Assembly (NCBI GenBank): GCA_964344495.1
Contig: CAYFNI010000027.1
Location: 1-24,915, forward strand
Direction of reading: 5' to 3'
DNA: 24,915 bases
DNA from: UBA6136 sp964344495
GTDB taxonomy: Bacteria > Pseudomonadota > Gammaproteobacteria > Methylococcales > Methylococcaceae
Part shown: in pieces, positions 16,507-24,755 of the stretch
Position numbering within the stretch: the first letter of the stretch is position 1
How the letters are laid out: each line of letters opens with the position of its first letter
Notes under the pieces: generated by a model
What the model was told of the DNA's origin: nothing
What the model saw: the letters and a program-made list of their open reading frames with translations, nothing else
The model's database searches: none
Translations under genes and position numbers: made by a program

Positions 16507-18552
16507 TCAGGCGGCCTCGGCCAGGCCGTTATGCCGGAGCAGCGCTTCAATGCTCGGTTCACGCCCCCGAAAGGCGATAAACAGCTCCATCGCCCCTTGG
16601 CTGCCGCCCTTTTCCAGAATGTTCTCCAGAAAAGACCGACCGACCGCAGGCTCGAAGATGCCACGCTCCTCGAACAGGGAGAAGGCGTCGCTGGAGAGCA
16701 CCTCTGCCCACTTGTAGCTGTAATAACCCGCCGCATAGCCACCGCCGAAAATATGCGAGAAGCTGTGCGGAAACCGGTTGAACGCGGGCGGCCGCACGAC
16801 CGCCACTTTCTGCCGCACTTCGTCGAGAATGGCATAGATTCGTCCACCCAGCGCCGGGTCATAATCCCGGTGAATCCGGAAGTCGAACAGCGCAAACTCG
16901 ATCTGCCGCAAGGTCTGCATCCCCGACTGGAAGTTTCTTGCCGCCAGCATGCGGTCGAGCAGGCCACGCGGCAGCGGTTCACCCGTCTGGTAATGCGCAG
17001 ACATGAGGGCGAGCGCTTCCGGCTCCCAGCAGAAGTTTTCCATGAACTGGCTGGGCAATTCGACGGCATCCCACTCAACGCCATGAATACCAGACACGCC
17101 GAGGTGATCGACCCGGGTCAACATGTGCTGCAAACCGTGGCCAAATTCGTGGAAGAGCGTTTGCACCTCGTCATGCCGCAGAAGCGCCGGGGCATCACCC
17201 GTCGGCGGGGTAAAGTTGCAGGTCAGGTAGGCGACGGGCGTCTGAACGTGGTCTGCGAGCCGGCGGCGCGTGACGCACTCATCCATCCATGCTCCACCCC
17301 GCTTGTGGGCCCGCGCATAGAGGTCCAGATAAAACGCCCCGCGCAGTTCACCCGACCGGTCATGAATCTCGTAGTAGCCAGCATCCGGGTGCCATACATC
17401 GACCCCGGGCGATCGCTGAATACGGACGTCATAGAGCTTTTCAACGACCCGGAACAGGCCGTCGATCACGGTTGGCGCCGGGAAATAGGCCCGGACTTCT
17501 TCTTCCGAAACCTCATACTTCTGCTGGCGCAGCTTTTCCGAGGCGTAGGTCCAGTCCCAGGCGCCGGGATCCTGGATACCCAGGGTCTGTTCGGCAAAAC
17601 GGCGCAATTCGTCCAGATCACGCTGTGCGGACGGGAAGGATTTTGCGGCCAGATCTTCCAGAAACCGGATCACCTCGTCGGTCGAGGGCGCCATCTTGGT
17701 CGCCAGTGACAGTTCGGCGAAATTCCGGAACCCCAACAATTGGGCTTCCTCATGCCGCAGGGCCAGCAACTGCTCCATGTGGGCGGTGTTATCCCAGCGC
17801 CCGGCATTGGGTCCCTGGTCGGAAGCCCGTGTCGCGTAGGCGGTGTAGAACTCGCGCCGCAAATCGCGATCATCGGCGTAGGTCATGATGGCGATGTAGG
17901 AGGGGAACTCAAGGCTGAACAGCCAGCCTTGCAAGCCCTTGGCACTGGCGGCCTGAGCAGCCATGGCGCGTGCCGATTCCGGCAGCCCGGCCAGTTGGCA
18001 TTCATCGGTCAGGTGCCGAGTCCAGCCATGCGTCGCATCCAGCACGTTGTCCTGAAACGCGCTTCCAAGGCGCGACAGTTCCTGGGCAATGGCCTTGAAC
18101 CGCTGTTTCTTGTCCGGGGAGAGATCGACGCCGGACAAACGAAAGTCGCGCAGGGCGTTGTCGATGATTTTGCGTTGAGCCTGATCCAGCTGCGCAAATT
18201 CGGGGCTCTCGGCCAGGCTGCGATAAGCCTGGTAGAGAGCGTCATTTTGCCCCACTTCGGTCGCATACTCGCTGAGCAGGGGGAGGCAGGCATTGTAGGC
18301 TTCGCGCAATGCATCGCTGTTCACCACTGCATTCAGGTGTCCGACCGGGGACCAGGCCCGATTAATTCGATCGTCGATGTCTTCCAGCGGCTTGACCAGC
18401 GTGTCCCACGTATAGGGACCGCCAGTGGCGAGCACCGATTCAATGGCGGTGCGGCCCGCCTCAATCAATTGTCGCATCGCCGGCAGGACATGCTCGGGCT
18501 TGATCTCGGAAAATGCCGGCAGGGACTGGGAGTTCAGCAAGGGATTCGTCAT
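16507..18552 (-). CDS. prlC: Oligopeptidase A (M3 zinc metallopeptidase)
   Basis: PrlC is a cytoplasmic zinc metallopeptidase of family M3 that degrades short peptides, including cleaved signal peptides. The 681-aa product (E. coli 680) opens MTNPLLNSQSLPAFSEIKPE and has the catalytic HEFGH at 468-472. The third zinc ligand is expected at Glu498 in EWDAVELPSQFMENF. PHSFSHIFGGGYAAGYYSYKWAEVLSSDAF near the C terminus is the typical substrate-binding segment. ATG 18552 has AGGA eight nt upstream and aligns with the family start; an upstream Met at 18579 is less likely. It stands alone with 139 nt before it and 128 nt after it. A small palindrome lies upstream at 18610-18625. Confidence 0.97.
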   Translation of the reverse strand: MTNPLLNSQSLPAFSEIKPEHVLPAMRQLIEAGRTAIESVLATGGPYTWDTLVKPLEDIDDRINRAWSPVGHLNAVVNSDALREAYNACLPLLSEYATEVGQNDALYQAYRSLAESPEFAQLDQAQRKIIDNALRDFRLSGVDLSPDKKQRFKAIAQELSRLGSAFQDNVLDATHGWTRHLTDECQLAGLPESARAMAAQAASAKGLQGWLFSLEFPSYIAIMTYADDRDLRREFYTAYATRASDQGPNAGRWDNTAHMEQLLALRHEEAQLLGFRNFAELSLATKMAPSTDEVIRFLEDLAAKSFPSAQRDLDELRRFAEQTLGIQDPGAWDWTYASEKLRQQKYEVSEEEVRAYFPAPTVIDGLFRVVEKLYDVRIQRSPGVDVWHPDAGYYEIHDRSGELRGAFYLDLYARAHKRGGAWMDECVTRRRLADHVQTPVAYLTCNFTPPTGDAPALLRHDEVQTLFHEFGHGLQHMLTRVDHLGVSGIHGVEWDAVELPSQFMENFCWEPEALALMSAHYQTGEPLPRGLLDRMLAARNFQSGMQTLRQIEFALFDFRIHRDYDPALGGRIYAILDEVRQKVAVVRPPAFNRFPHSFSHIFGGGYAAGYYSYKWAEVLSSDAFSLFEERGIFEPAVGRSFLENILEKGGSQGAMELFIAFRGREPSIEALLRHNGLAEAA

Positions 18553-18609
18553 GGGTAATTCCTGAATGGGGTACGACATCGCGGCTTATGACCGCGAGCG
18601 CGGGGAAAA

Positions 18610-18625
18610 TGTTCACGTGGGAACA
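18610..18625. promoter_or_regulatory. Small palindrome upstream of prlC
   Basis: TGTTC (18610-18614) and GAACA (18621-18625) form an exact inverted repeat around the 6-nt ACGTGG, about 60 nt before the prlC start. It could be an operator. No promoter with good hexamers could be fixed nearby, so this is weak. Confidence 0.25.
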
Positions 18626-18674
18626 CTAGAGTTCTGCACCGGCACAGCGGTGTGTAGAGCCGAATCCAGCGTGG

Positions 18675-18695
18675 CTGAGGGTGCTACCCCCTCAG
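18675..18695. repeat. Hairpin overlapping the rsbW-like stop codon
   Basis: CTGAGGG (18675-18681) and CCCTCAG (18689-18695) form a 7-bp stem with a 7-nt loop. It includes the stop codon of the RsbW-like gene. No T-run follows on the minus strand, so at most it is a pause or 3'-end stabilising hairpin. Confidence 0.4.
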
Positions 18696-19132
18696 GGGTT
18701 GGCGGCCCGCAGCCCCTTGTGCATTTCCAGCACGTTGCCTTCGTCTGTCCGGCAATAGCTCACGGCATCCATCAGGGTCCGGATCAGGAAAATGCCGCGG
18801 CCACGCTCGCTGAGTTCGTCCAGGTCCGGCTCCGGAATGGTATCGATGTCAAAGCCCTGCCCGTGATCGTAAACGCGGATGCAGAGGTCGTCTTCCTCGA
18901 TGAAGATGCAAACCCGAACCGTGTGGTTGGTATCGGCCGGCGAGGAATGCTCGATGGCATTGACCATGGCCTCGGTCAGCACCAGATTGAGGTGATAGGC
19001 CAACGACTCTCGGTCGCCACCGTAGTTATCCAACGCACGCGCTACCTCTTCAGCGATGTTTCCGATCAGGCTCAGGTAGCGCTTTTTATTCGGTACGACA
19101 ATGTCGACGTGAATATCATCTTGGTCATTCAT
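18692..19132 (-). CDS. RsbW/SpoIIAB-like anti-sigma ATP-binding protein
   Basis: A 146-aa GHKL-type ATPase of the RsbW/SpoIIAB class. These bind and inhibit a target, classically a sigma factor, and phosphorylate a STAS partner, so that phosphorylation state decides which partner is held. The N-box is NLVLTEAMVNAIEHS (about 49-63), and the ATP-lid glycine motifs are DHGQGFD and ERGRGIFLIRTLMD. The GAGGTGAT ribosome-binding site overlaps the stop codon of the STAS gene 11 nt upstream, indicating coupled translation and a working pair. No sigma factor or PP2C phosphatase is in the window. In gammaproteobacteria such pairs may control targets other than sigma factors, so the output is unknown. 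Confidence 0.87.
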   Translation of the reverse strand: MNDQDDIHVDIVVPNKKRYLSLIGNIAEEVARALDNYGGDRESLAYHLNLVLTEAMVNAIEHSSPADTNHTVRVCIFIEEDDLCIRVYDHGQGFDIDTIPEPDLDELSERGRGIFLIRTLMDAVSYCRTDEGNVLEMHKGLRAANP

Positions 19133-19143
19133 GTTCGATCACC

Positions 19144-19479
19144 TCAAACCTTGGCGAGCGCGTCTTCGACGGTGGGAAAGATCTCAAACACCCGATGCAG
19201 CCGGGTCAGTTCGAACATCGACTGCACACGGGACTGCAGACCGGACAACACAAAAGAGCCAGACCGAAGATTGGCGTTCTTGAAGCCTGACAACAGCGCC
19301 CCGAGGCCCGAACTGTCGATAAAACTGACCCCCGACAGGTCGATGATCAGCTGCTGTCCACCCGCTTCGAGCTGGCTGAGAAGGTAGTCCCGCAGCTCCC
19401 CGGAGTTATGTGCATCCAGTCGCTCTTCGCGCAATGACAGGATGGTTCTTCCATCACGAACTTCGGTTGAGATATTCAT
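19144..19479 (-). CDS. STAS-domain anti-sigma factor antagonist
   Basis: A 111-aa single STAS-domain protein like SpoIIAA/RsbV. In its unphosphorylated form this class sequesters the RsbW-like kinase and frees the kinase's target. The beta-strand and loop LIIDLSGVSFIDSSGLGALL contains the DSSGLG motif at 55-60, whose serine is the normal phosphorylation site. The C-terminal helix SMFELTRLHRVFEIFPTVEDAL is typical. ATG 19479 is preceded by AGAGA. The RsbW-like gene follows 11 nt later with its ribosome-binding site across this stop codon. Upstream, 48 nt away, is a CorC/HlyC-type membrane protein gene on the same strand, possibly in the same transcript. Confidence 0.9.
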   Translation of the reverse strand: MNISTEVRDGRTILSLREERLDAHNSGELRDYLLSQLEAGGQQLIIDLSGVSFIDSSGLGALLSGFKNANLRSGSFVLSGLQSRVQSMFELTRLHRVFEIFPTVEDALAKV

Positions 19480-19527
19480 CCGTTCTCTGGTGTTACATGG
19501 GGGGCGCCAAGTTGGCCGGCCCGGCGG

Positions 19528-20829
19528 TCACTCGGCTTCAGGATCAGTTTCCGACGATACCAGAATCTTGTCGACCCGGTTACGATCCATATCCACCACT
19601 TCGAACGTCAGCCCTTGCCATCGGAACTGATCGGCTGCTTGCGGAATCTGCCCGAGTTGCAGCATCACGAATCCGCCGATGGTGTGGACATTGCCGTTCG
19701 CCTCGTCCGGAAGTGTCTCGATATTGAACAGCTGCTTGAATTTTTCGATCGAGAAGGTTCCGTCCAGCAGCCAGGAACCATCGGCGCGCTGGATGGCTTC
19801 CGGCTCCTCATCTTCGGCCTGGTCGGACGGGATGTCGCCGACAATGGCTTCCATCACATCCTTCAGCGTGGCCAGCCCGGCGATTTCGCCATATTCATCA
19901 ACCACCAGCGCCAGACCGATTTTCGAGCGCTTGAACTCCTCCAGCAGTTGCACCGCGCTCAGGGACTTGGGGATGTAATTAGCCGGGCGAACCGCCGCCG
20001 TCAGCTTGAGGTCAGCGCCGGACAGCGCACGGCGCAGCAGATCCTTGGCTTCGACGACGCCCAGCACATTATCGAGCCCGTTACGGCAGACGGGAATGAT
20101 GGAGTGCGGGGTATCAATGAGACGTTTTCGGTTTTCCTCGGCCGAATTCGCGACATCCAGGCAGTACATGTCGATGCGCGGCGTCATGATGGCGCCGACC
20201 CGCAGTGCATCCAGCCGCATGACGTTGGAGACCATCTCCTTCTCGCCACGGTGAAACACACCCGCCTCGGTGCCCTGATCGATCATCAGGCGAATTTCCT
20301 TTTCTGAAATGGTCGGTTCATCCGACGTCTTGGCCCGCAGCAGCCACAACACGAAATCAGTGGACCAACTCAGCAACTTCACCAGCGGGTAGGTCAGCAC
20401 TGACAGCCACCGCATCGGCCCGGCCATGTTGATCGCAATCTTTTCCGGCTTCAACAGGGCCAATCGCTTAGGGACCAGTTCACCGATGATCAGCGAAAAA
20501 TAAGTGATGCCGATGACCACGATTGTCAACGCCAGACCTTCGCTATATGGGGCCGTGAGCGGGAACTGCTGCAGGTAGGCCGTCAACTGCCCCGCTAGCG
20601 CCGCCTCCCCCAGGGCACCGCTCATGATACCGATCAGGGTGATGCCCACCTGGATGGTGGAGAGGAAGTGACTGGGCTTGCTGGCCAGATCCAGCGCCGC
20701 CTTTGCCCGGACGACACCCTCATCGACGGCTTGCTGAAGACGGATTTTTCGCGCCGAGAGGATGGCGATTTCGGACATCGCCAGCAGACCGTTCAGAAGA
20801 AACAGGCCCGCGAGTAAAAGAACGTCCAT
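19528..20829 (-). CDS. CorC/HlyC-type membrane protein (DUF21-CBS)
   Basis: A 433-aa inner-membrane protein of the HlyC/CorC (TlyC, CNNM-like) family. Despite the hemolysin label, members are mainly linked to magnesium or cobalt transport and ion homeostasis. The N-terminal DUF21 domain (about 1-185) has several hydrophobic segments, beginning MDVLLLAGLFLLNGLLAMSEIA with the conserved NGLLAMSEIA motif, and includes IGELVPKRLAL. A pair of CBS domains (about 200-320) includes IMTPRIDMYCL and VVDEYGEIAGLATLKDVMEAIVGDI. A CorC_HlyC domain follows to the end. ATG 20829 lacks a strong ribosome-binding site, but a promoter candidate sits just upstream (20860-20888). The transported ion cannot be read from the sequence. 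Confidence 0.9.
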   Translation of the reverse strand: MDVLLLAGLFLLNGLLAMSEIAILSARKIRLQQAVDEGVVRAKAALDLASKPSHFLSTIQVGITLIGIMSGALGEAALAGQLTAYLQQFPLTAPYSEGLALTIVVIGITYFSLIIGELVPKRLALLKPEKIAINMAGPMRWLSVLTYPLVKLLSWSTDFVLWLLRAKTSDEPTISEKEIRLMIDQGTEAGVFHRGEKEMVSNVMRLDALRVGAIMTPRIDMYCLDVANSAEENRKRLIDTPHSIIPVCRNGLDNVLGVVEAKDLLRRALSGADLKLTAAVRPANYIPKSLSAVQLLEEFKRSKIGLALVVDEYGEIAGLATLKDVMEAIVGDIPSDQAEDEEPEAIQRADGSWLLDGTFSIEKFKQLFNIETLPDEANGNVHTIGGFVMLQLGQIPQAADQFRWQGLTFEVVDMDRNRVDKILVSSETDPEAE

Positions 20830-20859
20830 TCAATGGGAACTACAGTTGTGCGGACGCCT

Positions 20860-20888
20860 AGGGTAGCGAATCGCCCGGTCGGATGCAA
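20860..20888 (-). promoter_or_regulatory. Possible promoter of the CorC-type gene
   Basis: On the minus strand TTGCAT (20883-20888) and TACCCT (20860-20865) are 17 nt apart. Transcription would begin near 20853, about 24 nt before the ATG. The match is weak to moderate. Confidence 0.35.
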
Positions 20889-20958
20889 AACCTGTCAGCA
20901 ACCGCCCTTACCTCAGATCGGCGCTACAGGCGACCATCGACCTGATTCGCTGGAAAAA

Positions 20959-20981
20959 GGTACTTGACGTCGTACAGTACC
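20959..20981. promoter_or_regulatory. Inverted repeat between corC-type gene and wzx
   Basis: GGTACT (20959-20964) and AGTACC (20976-20981) are exact complements with an 11-nt spacer. A second inverted repeat, ACGACC (20990-20995) with GGTCGT (21011-21016), follows nine nt later. The pair could be an operator or a structured leader for the plus-strand cluster. Function not known. Confidence 0.3.
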
Positions 20982-21351
20982 GCTCTGTCACGACCGAATG
21001 CCCGGAGGGGGGTCGTATCAAGTAATGTGAACCGGGGCATACCCAAACTCAACTACACCGCTACAAATCACAGACCTGAATTGGGAAATGGGTATCCCTT
21101 TCGTCTCCTGGCGACAAAAATTCAAAGGTGCCCTTTCTTGAGGCATGCCTATCCACAAGAACAAATCACCCCTACAATTCAATCCATAGACCTCGGCCGA
21201 GCCCCACCCAAGCTCCATGCATGTTCGTGGCTGATGCTGCGATTCCAAGCCATTGGCTGATACTTGCCCAGGCGTCCCGAGACACATTTAGCCCCCAAGA
21301 GCTGGGCTTCGAACCCGATTGACCCGTTGACAACCCGTTGCATATCTTCGC

Positions 21352-22659
21352 GTGCTCACTTCCTCCGTTCGCTCCTTGGCGCGAGGCTCTCTCGGATCTC
21401 TTGCGATCAGAATCGCAACGATAGGGCTGGCCTTCCTGACCCAAATCGTACTTGCACGCCTTCTGGGCAGTTCCGAACTCGGGCTTTATGTCTATACCAT
21501 GACATGGCTAAACCTCTTGGCAGTGGTCGGAAAGCTGGGCATTGACACCATACTGACCCGCTACGTTGCGGCTTACACCATTCAGAAGCAATGGTCCTTA
21601 CTGAAAGGATTGGTCCGATTCGGTCACGGCGCCACCATCGTAACCTCGATGGTTTTAGCACTCTTGACGCTGCCTTTGGCTTGGTTTTTCAAGCCCGAGT
21701 TGGACCACGAACTGAATCAACTTCTCTTGCTCGGTCTGGCGCTCTTACCGATTTCAGCGCTGCTGGGCATCAACCAGGGAGTGCTCCTCGGGTTGAAACG
21801 TCCCTGGTCGGCTCAGATTTCCGAGCCAGTGACTCGAACCCTGATTCTGATCACGGTTGCCATCTTGTATGTCTACGCCGCTCAGATCAATGCAGCAACT
21901 GTGTTGATGATTACCCTGGCAGCTTCAACAATTGCCTTGACTATTAACGGGTACTGGCTACATCGATCAATACCGCCCCCCGTGTCAGACACCGGTTTCG
22001 CCTATGCTCGGCGTGAGTGGACAATGACCGCGCTCCCGATCATGCTGATGAACCTCATGAGAACACTGCTGAGTCAAAGTGATCTGATACTCATCGGTTG
22101 GCTACTTGACGCCCAATCGGCGGGGATCTACGCGATAGCCAGCCGCCTTGCAGATCTGGCATCCTTCGGGTTGCAGGCTGTTAACAACAATCTGGCTCCG
22201 GTCATCTCGGAACTGCATTCCACAAATCAGATTCCTCGCCTCCAAAAAATAGTGACGCAATCTGCGCGGGCCGTATTCGGCTTTACCTTGCTGGTCTGTT
22301 TGGGGCTGGGTTTCACGGGACCCTTCGTCCTTCAACTTTTTGGACCCGATTTCGCTCCGGCATTTGGGCCCATGTTGATTCTATTGGTGGGGCAAAGCAT
22401 CAATGCGGCAACAGGATCGGTTGGCTATCTGATGCTCATGACGGGACATCAACGCCCAGCGACCTGGATGCTAGGTGCGGCGTCCATACTCACAATCACG
22501 CTCAACCTTCTCCTGATCCCCCGCATGGGACTCAACGGGGCCGCTATCAGTACGGCAGTGGGGGTCAGCTTCCTCAACCTCGCCATGCTGACCTTTGTAA
22601 CCCGGCACCTGCATATCGACCCAACCCTGTTTGGAAGAAATCTACATGCCACGGCCTAA
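21352..22659 (+). CDS. Wzx-like oligosaccharide flippase
   Basis: A 435-aa polytopic membrane protein with about 12-14 hydrophobic segments, of the polysaccharide flippase (Wzx/PST, MATE-like) superfamily. Such proteins turn undecaprenyl-linked glycan units to the periplasmic side of the inner membrane. The N terminus RGSLGSLAIRIATIGLAFLT and the following LARLLGSSELGLYVYTMTWL have the family's usual layout, as does SDLILIGWLLDAQSAGIYAIASRLADL in the middle. The start is uncertain: GTG 21352 gives the longest sensible frame but has no visible ribosome-binding site, and an internal TTG at 21376 is possible. Its 3' end overlaps the next gene by 14 nt. The transported glycan is unknown; the neighbouring sulfotransferase and GT4 genes are the best clue. 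Confidence 0.87.
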   Translation: MLTSSVRSLARGSLGSLAIRIATIGLAFLTQIVLARLLGSSELGLYVYTMTWLNLLAVVGKLGIDTILTRYVAAYTIQKQWSLLKGLVRFGHGATIVTSMVLALLTLPLAWFFKPELDHELNQLLLLGLALLPISALLGINQGVLLGLKRPWSAQISEPVTRTLILITVAILYVYAAQINAATVLMITLAASTIALTINGYWLHRSIPPPVSDTGFAYARREWTMTALPIMLMNLMRTLLSQSDLILIGWLLDAQSAGIYAIASRLADLASFGLQAVNNNLAPVISELHSTNQIPRLQKIVTQSARAVFGFTLLVCLGLGFTGPFVLQLFGPDFAPAFGPMLILLVGQSINAATGSVGYLMLMTGHQRPATWMLGAASILTITLNLLLIPRMGLNGAAISTAVGVSFLNLAMLTFVTRHLHIDPTLFGRNLHATA

Positions 22660-23566
22660 CTTTTTCATTATTGGTGCTCCCAAATGCGGAACAACCGCAC
22701 TGAGCGAGTATTTACGAGGACATCCATCGATTGGGTTCTCCTCCTCGAAGGAACCTCATTACTTCTGCACCGACTTTGAAAAATTCAGGTTTGCAAACTC
22801 TGAAGCAGAGTACCTGGATAACTATTTTTCACATTGCAGCGGCCAAGAAATAGCAATTGGCGAAGGCTCCGTACATTACCTTTTTTCGGATACAGCAATT
22901 CAAAATATACTAGAGTTCAACCCATCCGCAAAATTCATTGTGATGCTGCGCAATCCAGTCGAAATGGTTCGATCTTTGCACAATCAATTCCTATTAAACC
23001 TTGATGAAGATGTGAGTGACTTCATGGAAGCATGGAATCTTCAGAACGAACGCAGCCGTTCAAACAGAATACCGCCGCTATGCCGAGAACCTCGATTTTT
23101 ACAATATGAACTGTACGGACAGCTCGGACGGTTAACGGAGCGTTTTTTTGGATGCGTCCCCAAAAACCAAAGACTGGTAATAATTTTTGATGACCTTATC
23201 AGCGACCCCCTCCAGGTTTACCTCAACACGTTGGAGTTTTTGGGCGCAAGCGATGACGGAAGAAGGGATTTTACAGCGATAAATACCGCCCGAGCCAACC
23301 GTTCAAAAGCACTTGCCCGCTTCGGTCATCGCCCCCCAGGAGTGCGCACCATGAATATGGTGAATGGATTCAAACGCCTTATGGGCATAAAAAAATTAGA
23401 TATTCTCCCAAGAGTGCAAAGCTGGATTAATCGCCTCAATACAGGAAAAACCCAGTACAAGCAGAACGATGATCGAATCGCATCCATGCTTAAAGAAACC
23501 TTCAGAGAGGATGTGTCGCTTCTTGAGACCCTCATTAATAGAGATTTGGCACACTGGCTGCAGTAA
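22646..23566 (+). CDS. Sulfotransferase (family 1/NDST-like) in polysaccharide cluster
   Basis: A 306-aa PAPS-dependent sulfotransferase of the Sulfotransfer_1/heparan-type group. FFIIGAPKCGTTALSEYL (about 6-23) is the 5'-phosphosulfate loop with its Lys. SSKEPHYF (33-40) is typical of the bacterial members. VMLRNPVEMVRSLHNQF (99-115) holds the 3'-phosphate-binding Arg102 and Ser110. ATG 22646 is chosen with GGAAG upstream; it overlaps the flippase gene by 14 nt, so translation is likely coupled. The gene is clearly A+T-rich: line 22861-22920 has 22 G/C in 60, against 40 in 60 at 12601-12660 inside purH. It also uses ATA, AGA and TTA codons, rare in the housekeeping genes. This points to recent acquisition. 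The acceptor is probably a sugar of the exported glycan. Confidence 0.87.
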   Translation: MPRPNFFIIGAPKCGTTALSEYLRGHPSIGFSSSKEPHYFCTDFEKFRFANSEAEYLDNYFSHCSGQEIAIGEGSVHYLFSDTAIQNILEFNPSAKFIVMLRNPVEMVRSLHNQFLLNLDEDVSDFMEAWNLQNERSRSNRIPPLCREPRFLQYELYGQLGRLTERFFGCVPKNQRLVIIFDDLISDPLQVYLNTLEFLGASDDGRRDFTAINTARANRSKALARFGHRPPGVRTMNMVNGFKRLMGIKKLDILPRVQSWINRLNTGKTQYKQNDDRIASMLKETFREDVSLLETLINRDLAHWLQ

Positions 23567-23590
23567 AAAGCCAAGAAACATCAAACCGGG

Positions 23591-24706
23591 ATGCAGGAAA
23601 AAAAAATAGTTTGCGTCATCGGCAGCCTTGACGGCGGCGGTGCAGAGCGCGTAATGACAAACCTGACTCAGCACCTGGCAGAGCTGGGACATCATGTTGA
23701 CTTACTGACGGTTTTTACTGACATCCAAGACCGCTACTCAGTGAGCAATCTGGTTCGGCGCCATAGACCTCCTGATGAAATGAAGTCAGTCTGCCGCTGG
23801 TTTGATATCCCCGGTCAAATCAAAAGACAACGCTATTTGCGAAAAGCCTTGCTGGATTTGGGCCCTGACGTGGTTATAAGCTTCATCGACACAATGAACG
23901 TGTCTGTGCTTCTGGCCCTCCGAGGGACAGGCATCCCCGTTATTGCGTCGGAGCACATTGACCCCCGCCATCATCGCATTGGATGGCACTGGGATTTTTT
24001 GCGCCGTGTAACCTACCCTTGGGCAAGTGCTGTTACTGTTTTGACTAAAACCGTGCGCGATTGGGGTGAGAAATCATGGCCCCGAGCCAGAATATGTACC
24101 ATACCGAACGCAATTACTCCTCCCAGAATCACACCTGAATACTCGCCGCCAACCTATTTCGGCAAACGCAACATTGTAGCGATGGGAAGACTTGCCCATC
24201 AAAAAGGCTTTGACCTTTTATTGAGAGCTTTCTCAATGTGTTCAGACCGCTTTCCTGACTGGCACCTTACCATTCTGGGCGAAGGCGATCAGCGGGCATC
24301 GCTTGAGAGCATCCTTTCAAAGGAAAACCTGACGAATCGAGTCCATCTACCCGGGCGTTTCGATGAACCGGCCGAGATACTGCAACATGCCGACCTTTTT
24401 GTGATGTCATCCCGTTACGAAGGGTTTGGGATGGCTTTGGCCGAGGCCATGGCCCTCGGGTTGCCCGTCGTCAGTTTCGACTGCCCTAGCGGACCGAGCG
24501 ACATCATTCGGCATGGCATTGACGGACTTTTGGTACCCCCCGAGGATACAGAAGCGCTTTCTAAGGTTCTGCAGGGACTCATGAGTGACGAAGCAGCCCG
24601 AATGCGACTTGCTGAACGTGCGCCAGAGGTGTTGGAACGGTTTTCGCGAGACCGCATCATGGGCCAATGGCAAACCCTGATTGAATCCGTCACATCCCAG
24701 TGTTAG
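23591..24706 (+). CDS. GT4 family glycosyltransferase
   Basis: A 371-aa retaining glycosyltransferase of family GT4 (GT-B fold), cytoplasmic or loosely membrane-bound, expected to add one sugar to a lipid-linked glycan. The N-terminal acceptor half begins VCVIGSLDGGGAERVMTNLT with GGGAERV at 15-21. The donor half has VAMGRLAHQKGFDLLLRAF (197-214), LTILGEGDQR, and the EX7E motif SRYEGFGMALAEAMALG with Glu277 and Glu285. It resembles the AmsD/PglH type of exopolysaccharide glycosyltransferases, but donor and linkage cannot be assigned. The start ATG lies 24 nt after the sulfotransferase; the ribosome-binding site is weak. Base composition is intermediate between the sulfotransferase gene and the chromosome average. 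Confidence 0.92.
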   Translation: MQEKKIVCVIGSLDGGGAERVMTNLTQHLAELGHHVDLLTVFTDIQDRYSVSNLVRRHRPPDEMKSVCRWFDIPGQIKRQRYLRKALLDLGPDVVISFIDTMNVSVLLALRGTGIPVIASEHIDPRHHRIGWHWDFLRRVTYPWASAVTVLTKTVRDWGEKSWPRARICTIPNAITPPRITPEYSPPTYFGKRNIVAMGRLAHQKGFDLLLRAFSMCSDRFPDWHLTILGEGDQRASLESILSKENLTNRVHLPGRFDEPAEILQHADLFVMSSRYEGFGMALAEAMALGLPVVSFDCPSGPSDIIRHGIDGLLVPPEDTEALSKVLQGLMSDEAARMRLAERAPEVLERFSRDRIMGQWQTLIESVTSQC

Positions 24707-24755
24707 CGGCCTGATGTGCCTTTTCTAAAGGGCCAGCACTTCGGTCTAAAATCAA

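Larger units (their letters stand above)
20830..21351. other. 522-nt gene-free region before the polysaccharide cluster
   Basis: No recognisable gene is found here. Open frames exist on both strands (for example 20964-21260 plus and 21018-21287 minus), but neither has a clear ribosome-binding site or familiar sequence. The half near 20830 carries a candidate promoter for the CorC-type gene. Two inverted repeats lie at 20959-20981 and 20990-21016. Further 10-bp palindromes occur at 21141-21150 and 21192-21201. Composition becomes more A+T-rich from about 21.0 kb. It may hold the regulatory leader of the polysaccharide cluster or a decayed gene. Confidence 0.5.

Noticed and set aside
20857..20871. 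ops/JUMPstart-like GGTAGCG upstream of the polysaccharide cluster
   Set aside because: Only the core GGTAGCG agrees with the ops element, the rest does not; it lies nearly 500 nt before the cluster and overlaps the -10 candidate of the CorC-type gene.
20964..21287. Open frames of 98 (plus) and 89 (minus) codons in the gene-free region
   Set aside because: They overlap each other on opposite strands, lack ribosome-binding sites, and neither translation is recognisable. A decayed gene is possible but cannot be supported.
21301..21325. tRNA T-arm-like sequence (TTCGAA with GGG/CCC) on the minus strand
   Set aside because: Only three base pairs of the T stem form, and no acceptor, D or anticodon arm is present; it is not a tRNA or a clear integration-site remnant.
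21327..21332. Perfect TTGACA before the flippase gene
   Set aside because: No -10-like hexamer lies 16-18 nt downstream, and the start codon is too near for a promoter there.
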